NCBI RefSeq assembly: GCF_900114265.1
Contig: NZ_FPKV01000002.1
Location: forward strand, 186,001-250,000
Length of the DNA stretch: 64,000 nt
DNA from: Flaviramulus basaltis
GTDB taxonomy: Bacteria > Bacteroidota > Bacteroidia > Flavobacteriales > Flavobacteriaceae
Direction: 5' to 3'
The notes below the pieces were generated by a model. That model saw nothing but the letters and a program-made list of their open reading frames with translations, had not been told where the DNA came from and made no database searches. Below, piece after piece: positions 26,145 through 36,246 of the stretch. Both the position numbers and the translations under genes were made by a program. Numbering within the stretch: position 1 is the first letter of the stretch; every line of letters starts with the position of its first letter.

Positions 26145-28561
26145 TTTAATCTTTCTCTTTCAATTAAATCAATTTCTTTTTTATTGCTGTTTAGCCTAAA
26201 ATTACCGAATTTATAATTAAATCCAAAAACAAACAATCTATTTTCTAATCTTGATTTTAAAAGAATATCTTGATTTAAATACTTTGTGACTTGAGTAGAG
26301 TTCATTCCATTAAAAACATCAGTTAAACCTATACTTAATGATGCCTTATTGTTCCATAATGTTTTTCTAAGATTAATATCCAATCCAGTACTACTATTTA
26401 TATTTATTGGTCCTGTTATAAACGGAGAAATATATAGTAATGAAATATCAGCAATTAAACTTTTATCTTTTAAAAATGTAAAATAATTAATTATTTGCAA
26501 ATATGTTGACCATTTTTCATTAGACAACAGCTCATTATTACTTTCTTTAGCATAAAACTGCTGTTCATAGTAGTAAATTGATGAATATAAATATAAGTTC
26601 CAATTTTTTGAAATGGATGTATATGTTGTAAACTCTAAACCATAAGAAATGCTTTGGTTGATATTTGTATTTACATATTTTAACAATTTATCGTTATTAT
26701 TTTGATAAGTAATTTGAATAGTAGGATCATTCTCAAACATATAATATAATTCAAAAGTATAATCCTTGTTAAAAGTATATCCTAAAATAAAATTATCATC
26801 AATTTCTGGTTTTAAATTTGGATCTCCTGTTATATATGAGTTATTATTTAAAAAGTACTTAAATGGATTTAGCTTTGCATACCTAGGTCTGTAAATTCTT
26901 TTATTATAATTAAAATAAATCTCATTTTCATTATTAATTCTGTTAAGTAAATAGAAAGAAGGAAAAAACTTTAAGTAGTCACTATTATTAATTTGGTTAG
27001 TAGATAAAGAATTTCCCTTAATATTAGTATACTCACTTCTTAACCCTAACTTTAAACTCCATTTATCCCAATCTTTAGAATAACTTGCATAAGCAGCATA
27101 GTTCATTTCATCATATAAAAAAACATCAGAATTTTGCAAATCTTCATTTTTTATATCACTTTCGAAAGTGAACTGATTTAATATACTTTCAGATTTAATC
27201 TTTGAAATTTTAATTCCAGATTCAAAATGAGATGATTCATTTATTGGTAGTTCATAATCAATTTGACCGGTATATAATTTTATATTTTGACTAGAAAATG
27301 TTTGAAATCTATTATCCCTAAATGAATCTTCATCATTTGGCAGAAAATAACCTGTAATTACATCTTGAAAATTTGAAGAATCGTAATAAGTATGATGTAA
27401 ACTAGCTGAAAGCTTCTCGCCTTCTTTTTTAAATTTATGAGCATAATCTAAAGTGAAAGCTAAGTTAAAGGTTTCATCTACAGCCATATTTGTAGTATGA
27501 AATGTTGAATCTAAATTTTTATTAGTGTCAAAAACCTGTGTTAGAGAATTAATACCTGTTTTAGTGCCTTTTCTTGGAGAAATTAACATGTTTGTAGAAA
27601 AACCAAGATTATTATTCTCATTTATTTCATAATCAATATTTGCATTTATATTTTGGTTTTCAGACCTTCTTACTCTTTTAAAATCTGTTTCCCAACTTGT
27701 TGTTATTTCATTATCATCTATAAAGTTGATAAACTCATCATTATGCCTATAATCTTTTCTAGGACTAATGCTATAATTAACATATGTGTTAAGCTTTTTT
27801 GTTTTAAAAAAATGACTCGTACCAAAAGAGTATTTTGGAAATTCAGATCCTTGTTTGTAATTACCAAAAACGCTTCCATTATAACCTGATATAATATTTT
27901 TACTAGTTATAATGTTTAAAACAGATCCTCCTTCTGCTTCATACTTAGCTGGAGGATTTGTTATAACTTCAATAGATTTTATATTATTTGCCGATGTACC
28001 TTCTAATAACTGTTGCACTTCACTTGTAGAAAGATGTACTTTTCTGTCATTTATATAAATAGTTGGTGTGGATTGTTTAATTGTAATTGAACCATCATAA
28101 ACCAATACTCCTGGTGTATGCTTTAAAAGGTCTAATACATTATTGTTAGATAAAGTAGAGTTTTCAACATTAAAAACCAATCTGTCAACCATTCGCTTTA
28201 TAGTTGGTCGCTTACTTACTATTGTAATGCCGTCAAGCTGTTGTAAATTTTCTTTAAGAATAATGGTGTTTAAATCTAAATCTTTATTAAGTTCAATTTC
28301 AGAAGAATAATCATTAAATCCAAGAAAACTAATTTTTAAAATATAAGTCCCTTTCTTTATATTTTTCAATAAAAAATTACCTGAATCATCCGTTGTTGTT
28401 CCTTGAATAAGAGAAGCGTTTTCAGGTTCTAATAAAACTACATTGGCAAAAGCTATTGATTTCTTGTCAATATCTTTTAAATTCCCAGAAATACTGTACT
28501 CTTGAGAAAAACTAACTAATGAAAATAAAAATAAAAAGTAGGTGGTTGATTGTTTAATCAT
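26141..28561 (-). CDS. TonB-dependent-receptor-like outer membrane protein
   Basis: 806 aa. Signal peptide 1-19 (ending SFSQ), a carboxypeptidase-regulatory-like beta-sandwich (20-105: GNLKDIDKKSIAFANVVLL), a plug-like domain (about 115-220: VLDLLKHTPGVLVYDG, IEVITNPPAKYEAEGGSVLNII), and a C-terminal beta-barrel rich in aromatic strands ending in FGFNYKFGNF. This is the 'outer membrane beta-barrel family' of Bacteroidota, related to TonB receptors but usually without a TonB box. The ligand is unknown. It stands alone on the minus strand between two plus-strand genes. Confidence 0.88.
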   Translation of the reverse strand: MIKQSTTYFLFLFSLVSFSQEYSISGNLKDIDKKSIAFANVVLLEPENASLIQGTTTDDSGNFLLKNIKKGTYILKISFLGFNDYSSEIELNKDLDLNTIILKENLQQLDGITIVSKRPTIKRMVDRLVFNVENSTLSNNNVLDLLKHTPGVLVYDGSITIKQSTPTIYINDRKVHLSTSEVQQLLEGTSANNIKSIEVITNPPAKYEAEGGSVLNIITSKNIISGYNGSVFGNYKQGSEFPKYSFGTSHFFKTKKLNTYVNYSISPRKDYRHNDEFINFIDDNEITTSWETDFKRVRRSENQNINANIDYEINENNNLGFSTNMLISPRKGTKTGINSLTQVFDTNKNLDSTFHTTNMAVDETFNLAFTLDYAHKFKKEGEKLSASLHHTYYDSSNFQDVITGYFLPNDEDSFRDNRFQTFSSQNIKLYTGQIDYELPINESSHFESGIKISKIKSESILNQFTFESDIKNEDLQNSDVFLYDEMNYAAYASYSKDWDKWSLKLGLRSEYTNIKGNSLSTNQINNSDYLKFFPSFYLLNRINNENEIYFNYNKRIYRPRYAKLNPFKYFLNNNSYITGDPNLKPEIDDNFILGYTFNKDYTFELYYMFENDPTIQITYQNNNDKLLKYVNTNINQSISYGLEFTTYTSISKNWNLYLYSSIYYYEQQFYAKESNNELLSNEKWSTYLQIINYFTFLKDKSLIADISLLYISPFITGPININSSTGLDINLRKTLWNNKASLSIGLTDVFNGMNSTQVTKYLNQDILLKSRLENRLFVFGFNYKFGNFRLNSNKKEIDLIERERLN

Positions 28562-28693
28562 ACAAAATATTATAGTACAAACTTAAAATAATTAATTTGG
28601 GACTTTATAAAAAACTAAAATAATTATTTTTTTTAGTTTATATTATGATTAGAAAATTTATTTGTAATTTGATTTTTATAAATTAAACCAACT

Positions 28694-29893
28694 ATGTCCA
28701 AATCGCTTTCACCTTTTACTAAGCAACAACTACTGCCACAAGAGGAAACTCTTGAAATATTTAAGAAAAAAGGAGAATTATTTATAGGTATACCAAAAGA
28801 AACAGCCTTTCAAGAAAAGCGCGTTTGTTTAACACCAGATGCTGTATATGCTTTAGTTAGTAATGGACATAGAGTATTACTTGAATCTGGAGCTGGTGAT
28901 GGTGCAAATTTTAGTGATAAAGATTATAGTGAAGCTGGAGCAGAAATAACAAAAGATACTGCTAAAGTATTTTCTTGCCCAATGATTCTTAAGGTTGAAC
29001 CACCAAGTTTAGAACAAATTAAACTTATTAATCCACAAACCATATTAATTTCAGCTCTTCAAATAAAAACACAAACAAAAAAATATTTTGAGGCATTAGC
29101 TTCAAAACGAATAACTGCATTGGCTTTTGAATTTATTAGAGATACAGACGGGTCTTACCCAGCGGTTAAGTCTTTAAGTGAAATAGCAGGAACAGCATCC
29201 GTTTTAATTGCCTCTGAATTATTATCTGATACTAAAAACGGAAATGGATTAATGTTTGGTAACATTAGTGGTGTTCCTCCTATAGAAGTCGTAATATTAG
29301 GTGCTGGAACTGTTGGTGAATTTGCAGCAAGAAGCGCTATTGGGCTAGGTGCAAATGTTAAAGTTTTTGATAATTCAATCACAAAATTAAGGTCTATACA
29401 AACACATTTGGGGCGTCCAATTTTTACATCTACTATTCAACCAAAAAACTTAAATAAGGCCTTAAAACGTTGTGATGTAGTTATTGGTGCTGTAAGAGGC
29501 GCTAATCGATCTCCTATTGTAGTTTCCGAAACCATGGTGGAATTCATGAAAAAAGGAGCTATAATTATAGATGTAAGTATAGATATGGGTGGTTGTTTTG
29601 AAACTAGCGAAGTTACTACACACAAACAACCAACTTTTATAAAACATGATGTAGTGCATTATTGTGTGCCTAATATCCCAGCTAGATATCCTCGAACGTC
29701 TTCAGTTTCAATAAGTAATATTTTTACACCATATTTACTAAAAATTGCTGAAGATGGTGGTATAGAAAATTCTCTTAGATTTGATAGAGGTTTAAAAAAT
29801 GGATTGTATTTTTACCACGGAATTTTAACTAGTAAATCTGTTGGTGAATGGTTCGACTTAAATTATAGTGATGTAAATTTGCTAATATTTTAA
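28694..29893 (+). CDS. ald: Alanine dehydrogenase
   Basis: 399 aa. The N-terminal AlaDh/PNT domain shows IGIPKETAFQEKRVCLTPDAV (residues 32-52) and LKVEPPS. The NAD-binding domain has VVILGAGTVGEFAARSAIGLGANVKVFD. VGEF precedes the usual acidic residue, and Asp at the end of the second strand favours NAD over NADP. VHYCVPNIPARYPRTSS is typical of alanine dehydrogenase. It interconverts alanine and pyruvate plus ammonia. The extra N-terminal 25 residues compared with short homologues are usual in Flavobacteriia. It is followed by a DUF4258-type gene. Confidence 0.92.
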   Translation: MSKSLSPFTKQQLLPQEETLEIFKKKGELFIGIPKETAFQEKRVCLTPDAVYALVSNGHRVLLESGAGDGANFSDKDYSEAGAEITKDTAKVFSCPMILKVEPPSLEQIKLINPQTILISALQIKTQTKKYFEALASKRITALAFEFIRDTDGSYPAVKSLSEIAGTASVLIASELLSDTKNGNGLMFGNISGVPPIEVVILGAGTVGEFAARSAIGLGANVKVFDNSITKLRSIQTHLGRPIFTSTIQPKNLNKALKRCDVVIGAVRGANRSPIVVSETMVEFMKKGAIIIDVSIDMGGCFETSEVTTHKQPTFIKHDVVHYCVPNIPARYPRTSSVSISNIFTPYLLKIAEDGGIENSLRFDRGLKNGLYFYHGILTSKSVGEWFDLNYSDVNLLIF

Positions 29894-29930
29894 TTGAATA
29901 ATACCTTCTAATTACATCCAAATTTTTTAA

Positions 29931-30302
29931 ATGAAACTTATACAACGTATCGGTTATTATCTCGGCGGTTTTTCTCTTGGATTAATAATATTAGCCTTTT
30001 TCTTAAACGGAAAAAAAACATCTTGTAGTTATGGCCCTGATGCTAGGGTTTTAAAAAACATCAATTCTAAAAAAATTATTTACAGTGATATCGTAAATGA
30101 TTATTTATCAAATAAAACTATAGATTCTTTAGAAATACAAACTGTTTTAAAAAAAGGGGATATAAATTTTTCTAATAGTGAAACTAGAAAAAAACCATGT
30201 GGAGTTTATATTGTTGAAGGCTCACTTGATGAAAAAGAAATTATACTAACTATTGAAAACTGTGATAGTATTGCCACTATTCTTAATTTAAAAATAGAAT
30301 AA
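29931..30302 (+). CDS. DUF4258-domain membrane-anchored protein
   Basis: 123 aa. One membrane helix at about 8-25 (YYLGGFSLGLIILAFFL) is followed by a small domain with SCSYGPDARVLKNINSK and KKPCGVYIVEGSLDEKEIILTIENCDSIATI, the DUF4258 pattern. Function unknown. It begins 37 nt after ald on the same strand, a pairing frequent in this family of bacteria. Confidence 0.75.
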   Translation: MKLIQRIGYYLGGFSLGLIILAFFLNGKKTSCSYGPDARVLKNINSKKIIYSDIVNDYLSNKTIDSLEIQTVLKKGDINFSNSETRKKPCGVYIVEGSLDEKEIILTIENCDSIATILNLKIE

Positions 30303-30317
30303 TATAATTCCACAATT

Positions 30318-31493
30318 TTATAAATGTTTTCTTCGTTTTTTTTCCTTAGTTAAAAGTGCTAATTCTCTTCCAGTTTGTCCCGCAACTGATGTGTTTTCTT
30401 CAGCTCTCCTTATTAAATAAGGCATAACATCTCTAACAGGGCCAAAAGGCATATATTTTGCAACATTATATCCTTTATGAGCTAAGTTAAAACTTATGTG
30501 ATCGCTCATACCGTATAATTGACCAAACCAAATTCGTGAATCGTTGTTTTCTAGTCCTTTTTCATTCATTAAGCGCATTAGCAAATAAGAACTATCTTCA
30601 TTGTGAGTACCCGCAAACAATGATATACAATCTAAATTATTCATAATGTAATGTAAAGAATTATTGAAGTTTTGATCTGTAGCAAATTTACTTTCACAAA
30701 TTGGTGAAGCGTACCCTTTTTCTTCTGCTCTATCATTTTCTTTCTCCATATAAGCTCCGCGCACTAATTTATAGCCAAGAAAATAATTACCTTCTTTTGC
30801 TTTTTTGTGTTCTTCTTCTAAAAAAGCTTGCCTATCATGCCTATACATCTGCAAAGTATTAAATACTATTGCTTTTTCAGTGTTATACTTTGCCATCAAA
30901 TCAGTAACAAGTTCATCAGCTGCATCTTGTGTCCAGCTTTCTTCGGCATCAATTAAAACTGCAACATCATATTTTTTTGCTTTAACACAAACGTCATCAA
31001 ATCGTTGCACTACTCTACTCCATTCATCTTGTTCTTCGGTTGTCAGCACTTCGCTTTTTCCTAGTTTTTTGTATAAATAGGATCGTCCAAAAGCTGTAGG
31101 TTTAAAAACAGCAATAGGTATTGCATCATTATCTTTGGCAAATGCAATGATTTTTACAATCATATTTCTAGCTGAATCAAATTCTTTTTCATTCGCCTTA
31201 CCTTCAACTGAATAATCTAAAACAGAACTTACACCTTTACTGTAAACTTTTTCAATGACAGGTAAACAATCTTCTTCATTAACACCGCCACAGAAGTGAT
31301 CAAAAACAGTTGATCTAATAAGTCCTTCAATAGGTAAGTGTGCCTTAATAGCAAAATTTGTAGCCGCTGTTCCTATTTTAACCAAAGGCTCAATAGAAAT
31401 CATTTTAAATAAAAAATAAGCACGTTCTAATTCAGAATCGCTTTTAAGTGAAAAAGCAATTTCTGTATTATCAAATATTAAATCGGTATTCAT
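30318..31493 (-). CDS. Proline dehydrogenase
   Basis: 391 aa, monofunctional PutA-type TIM barrel. Visible are FKPTAFGRSYLYKKLG, VLIDAEESWTQDAADEL, YKLVRGAYMEKENDRAEEKGY with the FAD/substrate Arg-Gly-Ala, and the substrate-clamp end YMPFGPVRDVMPYLIRRAEEN. It oxidises proline to pyrroline-5-carboxylate with FAD and passes electrons to the quinone pool. The second enzyme of the pathway is not in the window. It is divergent from aroB. Confidence 0.93.
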   Translation of the reverse strand: MNTDLIFDNTEIAFSLKSDSELERAYFLFKMISIEPLVKIGTAATNFAIKAHLPIEGLIRSTVFDHFCGGVNEEDCLPVIEKVYSKGVSSVLDYSVEGKANEKEFDSARNMIVKIIAFAKDNDAIPIAVFKPTAFGRSYLYKKLGKSEVLTTEEQDEWSRVVQRFDDVCVKAKKYDVAVLIDAEESWTQDAADELVTDLMAKYNTEKAIVFNTLQMYRHDRQAFLEEEHKKAKEGNYFLGYKLVRGAYMEKENDRAEEKGYASPICESKFATDQNFNNSLHYIMNNLDCISLFAGTHNEDSSYLLMRLMNEKGLENNDSRIWFGQLYGMSDHISFNLAHKGYNVAKYMPFGPVRDVMPYLIRRAEENTSVAGQTGRELALLTKEKKRRKHL

Positions 31494-31585
31494 TCAAAAA
31501 AATTTTGGTAAATATAATTATAGCTAAGTTATCATTTTATATAAAATCTCCTTAATTTCACACACTCAAAAACAACAATTATCTT

Positions 31586-32653
31586 ATGGATTCTATTACA
31601 GCAAATGATAGTATCATTCATTTCAATGAAAACTGCTATAACTCTTTAAATAAGCATGTTAGTGAACATAATTTTTCTAAAATATTTATTTTAGTAGATG
31701 AAAACACACATCAATATTGTTTAGCTCAGTTTTTAGAAAAGCTAGAAACTACTATTACCATAGAAATTATAGAAATAGAATCTGGTGAAATTAACAAAAC
31801 TATTGATACCTGTGTTGGAATTTGGAATACGCTTTCTGAATTGGATGCAGACAGAAAGAGTTTGATGATAAACATAGGTGGAGGTGTAATAACAGATATG
31901 GGAGGCTTTGTAGCTTGTACCTTTAAGCGTGGTATTGCTTACATTAATGTTCCTACCTCTCTACTATCTATGGTTGATGCATCTGTTGGAGGAAAAACAG
32001 GAGTAGATTTAGGTAGTTTAAAAAACCAAATTGGTGTTATAAGTAATCCCAATCTTGTTTTAATAGATACAAATTTTTTAGAAACATTACCTAAAAACCA
32101 AATGCGTTCTGGATTAGCAGAAATGCTTAAACATGGTTTAATAACCGGTGAAAGCTATTGGAGTAATTTTAAAGATTTATCTCAATTATCATTAAATGAT
32201 TTAGATGAATTGATTCATGAATCCGTTATGATAAAAAAACATGTTGTTGAAGAGGATCCCTATGAAAATGGTTTGCGAAAAACATTAAATTTTGGACATA
32301 CGCTTGGACATGCAATAGAATCATATTTCTTAAGCAGTGAAAACAAAACTGTATTACTACATGGTGAAGCCATTGCAATTGGAATGATTTTAGCTAGTTA
32401 TATTTCTACTGAATTACTTGCCTTTCCAAAGCAAACAACATTAGATATTAAAGATTTATTAATTAATTATTATGGAAAAGTAAATATAGATGAAAGTGAA
32501 TATTCAACCATAATTGAATTACTTAAGTACGACAAGAAGAATAATCATGGAAATGTAAATTTTGTTTTACTAGAAGAAATCGGTAAACCAAAAATTGACT
32601 GTATAGTTGAAGAGAATATTATAATTAATGCATTTAAGTTTTATGAGAATTAG
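31586..32653 (+). CDS. aroB: 3-dehydroquinate synthase
   Basis: 355 aa. NAD-binding stretch SLMINIGGGVITDMGGFVA (near 90-108), PTSLLSMVDASVGGKTGVD, and the metal ligands in GLAEMLKHGLI and TLNFGHTLGHAIE. It converts DAHP to 3-dehydroquinate in the shikimate pathway. No other aro gene is adjacent. The 62 nt downstream hold no visible terminator. Confidence 0.95.
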   Translation: MDSITANDSIIHFNENCYNSLNKHVSEHNFSKIFILVDENTHQYCLAQFLEKLETTITIEIIEIESGEINKTIDTCVGIWNTLSELDADRKSLMINIGGGVITDMGGFVACTFKRGIAYINVPTSLLSMVDASVGGKTGVDLGSLKNQIGVISNPNLVLIDTNFLETLPKNQMRSGLAEMLKHGLITGESYWSNFKDLSQLSLNDLDELIHESVMIKKHVVEEDPYENGLRKTLNFGHTLGHAIESYFLSSENKTVLLHGEAIAIGMILASYISTELLAFPKQTTLDIKDLLINYYGKVNIDESEYSTIIELLKYDKKNNHGNVNFVLLEEIGKPKIDCIVEENIIINAFKFYEN

Positions 32654-32715
32654 TTTTATTCAATTCCTATATTAAACTTATTAAAATATAATATCTATTT
32701 AGAAGCACTAGTATT

Positions 32716-33519
32716 TTAATTTCTTGTTACAAATATAAGAGCTGTAGTTAAAAGGAAAGAGGTTATAGTTATAATCGTATTAATTCTTGAATCTCCTGAA
32801 GCACCACTAATTGCAGAATTATTTGGTTCAACATAAACATAATCATTCTGAGTTAAGTAATATACTGGGGAATTAAAAATCTCTTTATTAGTTAAATCTA
32901 CTCTCGAATACGTTTTTGTTCCATTGAAATCTCTAACGATTAGCACATTATCTCTTCTGCCTTTAATTGTTAATCCTCCTGCCATAGCAAGCGCTTCTAA
33001 TATAGATATTCTTTCACCTGAAACTTGATAGACTCCTGGACTTGATACAGCCCCTTCAACTGTTACTCTAAAATTCGTGATTCTAATAATTATAACTGGT
33101 TTTTTTAAAAGGTTACCATCCTCGAATTTATTTTTAAATAGCTCTTTAGCTTCATCAACTGTTAATCCAATTAATTTAATTTTTCCTAATACAGGATAGT
33201 CAATATTTCCATCAACATCAATTAGGTAATCTACCAACTGACCTTGTGCACCAGTATCCATGACCAAATTATAAGGCTTTGTTACTAAAGGATCTATAGT
33301 GGAAACATATATACTTAAAACATCACCAACTTTCAATTTAGCTTTAAAAGTATCAGTATCAACAATTGTTTCAAAATCTTTAGCATTTTGAAAATAGACT
33401 ACTTCTTGTTTAGATACACAGGAGGTTATCATAATGCTAAGTAATATAAATACAAAAAGAGATTTAAATACTTGTATATTAATAAAAGTAAAATTAGATT
33501 TTAAATAATTATTTAACAT
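32716..33519 (-). CDS. Wza-like polysaccharide export lipoprotein
   Basis: 267 aa. Long N-terminus with a lipoprotein signal (SLFVFILLSIMITSC, Cys34). Poly_export domain (about 45-135: VVYFQNAKDF, LKVGDVLSIYVSTIDP) and an SLBB domain (about 140-225: VTVEGAVSSPGVYQVSGERISILEALAMAGGLTIKGRRDNV). A C-terminal membrane helix (INTIITITSFLLTTALIFV) would cross the outer membrane, as in Wza. It exports capsule or exopolysaccharide. It is divergent from the UDP-sugar genes at 33856. No Wzc-type kinase is next to it within the window. Confidence 0.9.
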   Translation of the reverse strand: MLNNYLKSNFTFINIQVFKSLFVFILLSIMITSCVSKQEVVYFQNAKDFETIVDTDTFKAKLKVGDVLSIYVSTIDPLVTKPYNLVMDTGAQGQLVDYLIDVDGNIDYPVLGKIKLIGLTVDEAKELFKNKFEDGNLLKKPVIIIRITNFRVTVEGAVSSPGVYQVSGERISILEALAMAGGLTIKGRRDNVLIVRDFNGTKTYSRVDLTNKEIFNSPVYYLTQNDYVYVEPNNSAISGASGDSRINTIITITSFLLTTALIFVTRN

Positions 33520-33855
33520 AGGTTTGGGGTTTTCTATATAATATATGTTTTAACAACATTATATAACCATATAATTAATTCACGCTTTCTTCAAGGTAAA
33601 TTTAACAATTGTTTTGAAGTAACGATGATACTGCATATTTATTTCGCTAAAAGAGTAGTTAAAATCGGTTAACTACATTAACCTAATTTTGAATAATTAA
33701 GCTATTCAAAATACTAGCATTTACATTACTTTTTCAGGTCTAGTTGAAATAGGTCAATAAAAATTCTATGTTATTTTTTTAAAATAGAACACAATCTCAT
33801 CATTTATAAATTATTTTTTGATATTTGCTATTAGTTAAATAGCTTCTAAATTCAA
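33520..33855. promoter_or_regulatory. Divergent regulatory region of the polysaccharide locus
   Basis: 336 nt without a gene. It should hold promoters for the exporter (minus) and the epimerase (plus). A 9-bp perfect inverted repeat (TTTTGAATA at 33687-33695, TATTCAAAA at 33703-33711) and a shorter TTCTAT/ATAGAA pair near 33765-33789 are possible regulator sites or RNA hairpins. A GATATTTG box, identical to that proposed for his, lies near 33818-33825, about 30 nt before the epimerase ATG. Confidence 0.4.
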
Positions 33856-34854
33856 ATGAACAAGCAACAATTAAGCATATTAAAGGGAAAAAGAGTTTTA
33901 ATAACTGGTGGCGCAGGATTTATAGGGTCTAATCTATGTGAAGAATTACTAAATCATGGCATATCTGTTGTTTGTTTAGATAATTTTTCAACTGGAAAGC
34001 TTAATAACATAGAACCTTTTCTAGAAAAATCGAATTTCAAATTAATAAAAGGAGATATCAGAAACCTTGAAGATTGTAAAAAAGCATGCTCTAATTCAGA
34101 TTATGTGTTACACGAAGCAGCTTTAGGATCGGTACCAAGATCTATAATTGATCCTATTACAACAAGTGAAGTTAATGTAACTGGTTTTTTAAATATGCTA
34201 GTAGCAGCTAGAGATGCTAAAGTAGAACGTTTCATATATGCAGCAAGCTCTTCAACTTATGGAGACCATCAAGCCCTACCTAAAGTAGAGGATACTATTG
34301 GAAAACCTCTATCTCCTTACGCCATTACAAAATATGTAAATGAATTATACGCAGATATTTTTCATTCAACTTATAATTTAGATACCATTGGATTAAGATA
34401 TTTCAATGTTTTTGGTAAACGACAAGATCCTGATGGTGCTTACGCAGCAGTAATACCTAAATTTGTACAGCAATTTATAAATCATGAATCGCCTATAATT
34501 AATGGTGACGGAAGTTATTCAAGAGATTTCACATACATTGATAATGTTGTTCAAATGAATATTAATGCATTAACAATAGATAATAAAGAAGCATTAAATA
34601 CAGTGTATAACGTAGCTTACGGAAAAAGAACTACTTTAATTGAATTAACTAATTTATTAAAAGAATATTTATCAGAATTTGATAGTTCTATAAAAAATAT
34701 TGAAATAAAACACAAAGAAAATAGAATTGGAGATATTCCCCACTCTTTAGCTTCTATAGCTAAAGCAAAAAAATTATTAAATTATAATCCAAAGTATGAT
34801 ATTAGTAGCGGATTAAATGAAGCTATAAAATGGTATTGGGAAAATTTAAAATAA
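33856..34854 (+). CDS. UDP-N-acetylglucosamine C4-epimerase (WbpP/TviC type)
   Basis: 332 aa extended SDR. NAD-binding [15 protein letters not shown] (residues 17-31), substrate motifs [10 protein letters not shown] and [10 protein letters not shown], and the catalytic Tyr-x3-Lys in [29 protein letters not shown] is typical of the WbpP/TviC branch that epimerises UDP-GlcNAc or UDP-GlcNAcA at C4. It is 16 nt upstream of the dehydrogenase, so together they should make UDP-GalNAcA for a polysaccharide. Confidence 0.88.
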   Translation: MNKQQLSILKGKRVLITGGAGFIGSNLCEELLNHGISVVCLDNFSTGKLNNIEPFLEKSNFKLIKGDIRNLEDCKKACSNSDYVLHEAALGSVPRSIIDPITTSEVNVTGFLNMLVAARDAKVERFIYAASSSTYGDHQALPKVEDTIGKPLSPYAITKYVNELYADIFHSTYNLDTIGLRYFNVFGKRQDPDGAYAAVIPKFVQQFINHESPIINGDGSYSRDFTYIDNVVQMNINALTIDNKEALNTVYNVAYGKRTTLIELTNLLKEYLSEFDSSIKNIEIKHKENRIGDIPHSLASIAKAKKLLNYNPKYDISSGLNEAIKWYWENLK

Positions 34855-34870
34855 GCTACATAATAAAACA

Positions 34871-36154
34871 ATGAAAAACATTAAAATTGCTATTATAGGC
34901 TTAGGTTATGTAGGTTTACCGTTAGCAAGGCTTTTTGCAACTAAATATCCTGTTGTTGGTTTTGATATTAATACGAAAAGAATAAATGAGTTATTAAAAG
35001 GTAACGATTCAACTTTAGAAGTCGAATCAAAGGTTTTACAAGCTGTTTTAAAAAACAACACTAATGAGGATTTAGGATTATTTTGTTCTTCATCAATAGA
35101 AGATATTCGAGGTTGTAACTATTACATTGTTACCGTCCCTACTCCTATTGATAAAAATAATAAACCAAATTTAACTCCTCTTTATAAATCTAGCGAAACT
35201 GTAGCAAAGGTTTTAAAAAAGGGTGATATTGTAATCTATGAATCTACAGTTTACCCTGGAGTAACTGAAGATGAATGTGTTCCTATATTAGAAAAAATTA
35301 GTGGATTAATATTCAATGAGGATTTTTTTGCAGGTTATTCTCCTGAGCGAATCAATCCAGGTGACAAACTACATACCATTGATAAAATATTAAAAGTTAC
35401 AGCAGGTTCAACTCCTGAAACAGGTAAAAAAGTTGATGATTTGTATGCTAGTGTAATAACAGCAGGTACATACTTAGCTCCTACAATTAAAGTAGCAGAA
35501 GCAGCAAAAGTTATTGAAAACTCACAACGCGACATCAATATTGCCTTCGTTAATGAACTAGCCAAAATATTTAATCTAATGAATATTGATATATATTCTG
35601 TTTTAGAAGCTGCAGGAACAAAATGGAATTTCCTTCCTTTTAAACCTGGATTAGTAGGCGGACATTGCATTGGTGTAGACCCTTATTACTTAGCTCAAAA
35701 AGCACTAGAAGTTGGTTATCACCCAGAAATTATTTTAGCTGGTCGGCGTGTAAATGATGGAATGGGATTATATGTTGCTTCTGAAGTTATTAAACTAATG
35801 GCACAAAAAGATATTCCTATAAATGGTGCAGAAATTTTGGTTTTAGGTATAACATTTAAAGAAAACTGTCCAGATGTTAGAAACACGAAAGTTGTAGATG
35901 TTATTAATCAGCTAAAAACTTATGGCACCAATGTAACTATATATGATCCTTGGGCAAATCCTGAGGAAGTAAATCAAGAATACAACCTAAAAACAACAAA
36001 AGAATTGCCTAAAGACAAATATGATGCAGTTGTTTTAGCTGTTGCACATAAAGATTTTCTGAAAAATAATTATAAAACAACACTTATAAAACCAAATGGT
36101 ATTTTATATGATGTTAAAGGTGTACTTAAGGAAAAAGTAGATGGTAGACTTTAA
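34871..36154 (+). CDS. UDP-N-acetyl-hexosamine 6-dehydrogenase (WbpA/TviB type)
   Basis: 427 aa nucleotide-sugar dehydrogenase. NAD-binding [14 protein letters not shown] near residue 10, central [15 protein letters not shown] and [10 protein letters not shown], the catalytic Cys in [18 protein letters not shown], and the C-terminal UDP-binding domain with [19 protein letters not shown]. It oxidises the C6 hydroxyl of UDP-GlcNAc (or GalNAc) to the uronic acid in two NAD steps. It ends at a clear terminator (36195-36222), so the plus-strand polysaccharide operon has only two genes. Confidence 0.9.
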   Translation: MKNIKIAIIGLGYVGLPLARLFATKYPVVGFDINTKRINELLKGNDSTLEVESKVLQAVLKNNTNEDLGLFCSSSIEDIRGCNYYIVTVPTPIDKNNKPNLTPLYKSSETVAKVLKKGDIVIYESTVYPGVTEDECVPILEKISGLIFNEDFFAGYSPERINPGDKLHTIDKILKVTAGSTPETGKKVDDLYASVITAGTYLAPTIKVAEAAKVIENSQRDINIAFVNELAKIFNLMNIDIYSVLEAAGTKWNFLPFKPGLVGGHCIGVDPYYLAQKALEVGYHPEIILAGRRVNDGMGLYVASEVIKLMAQKDIPINGAEILVLGITFKENCPDVRNTKVVDVINQLKTYGTNVTIYDPWANPEEVNQEYNLKTTKELPKDKYDAVVLAVAHKDFLKNNYKTTLIKPNGILYDVKGVLKEKVDGRL

Positions 36155-36194
36155 ACATTAAATGAATTGTCGCAAACAAAACATATTAAAAAGA

Positions 36195-36222
36195 AAAAAT
36201 CCCTTAATTATAAGGGATTTTT
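36195..36222. terminator. Hairpin terminator after the UDP-sugar genes
   Basis: Perfect 12-bp stem (arms 36195-36206 and 36211-36222) with A and T runs on both sides. It may also serve the converging Lrp gene that ends at 36247. Confidence 0.85.
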
Positions 36223-36246
36223 TAATATTGTATCTTCTTTAAAAAT

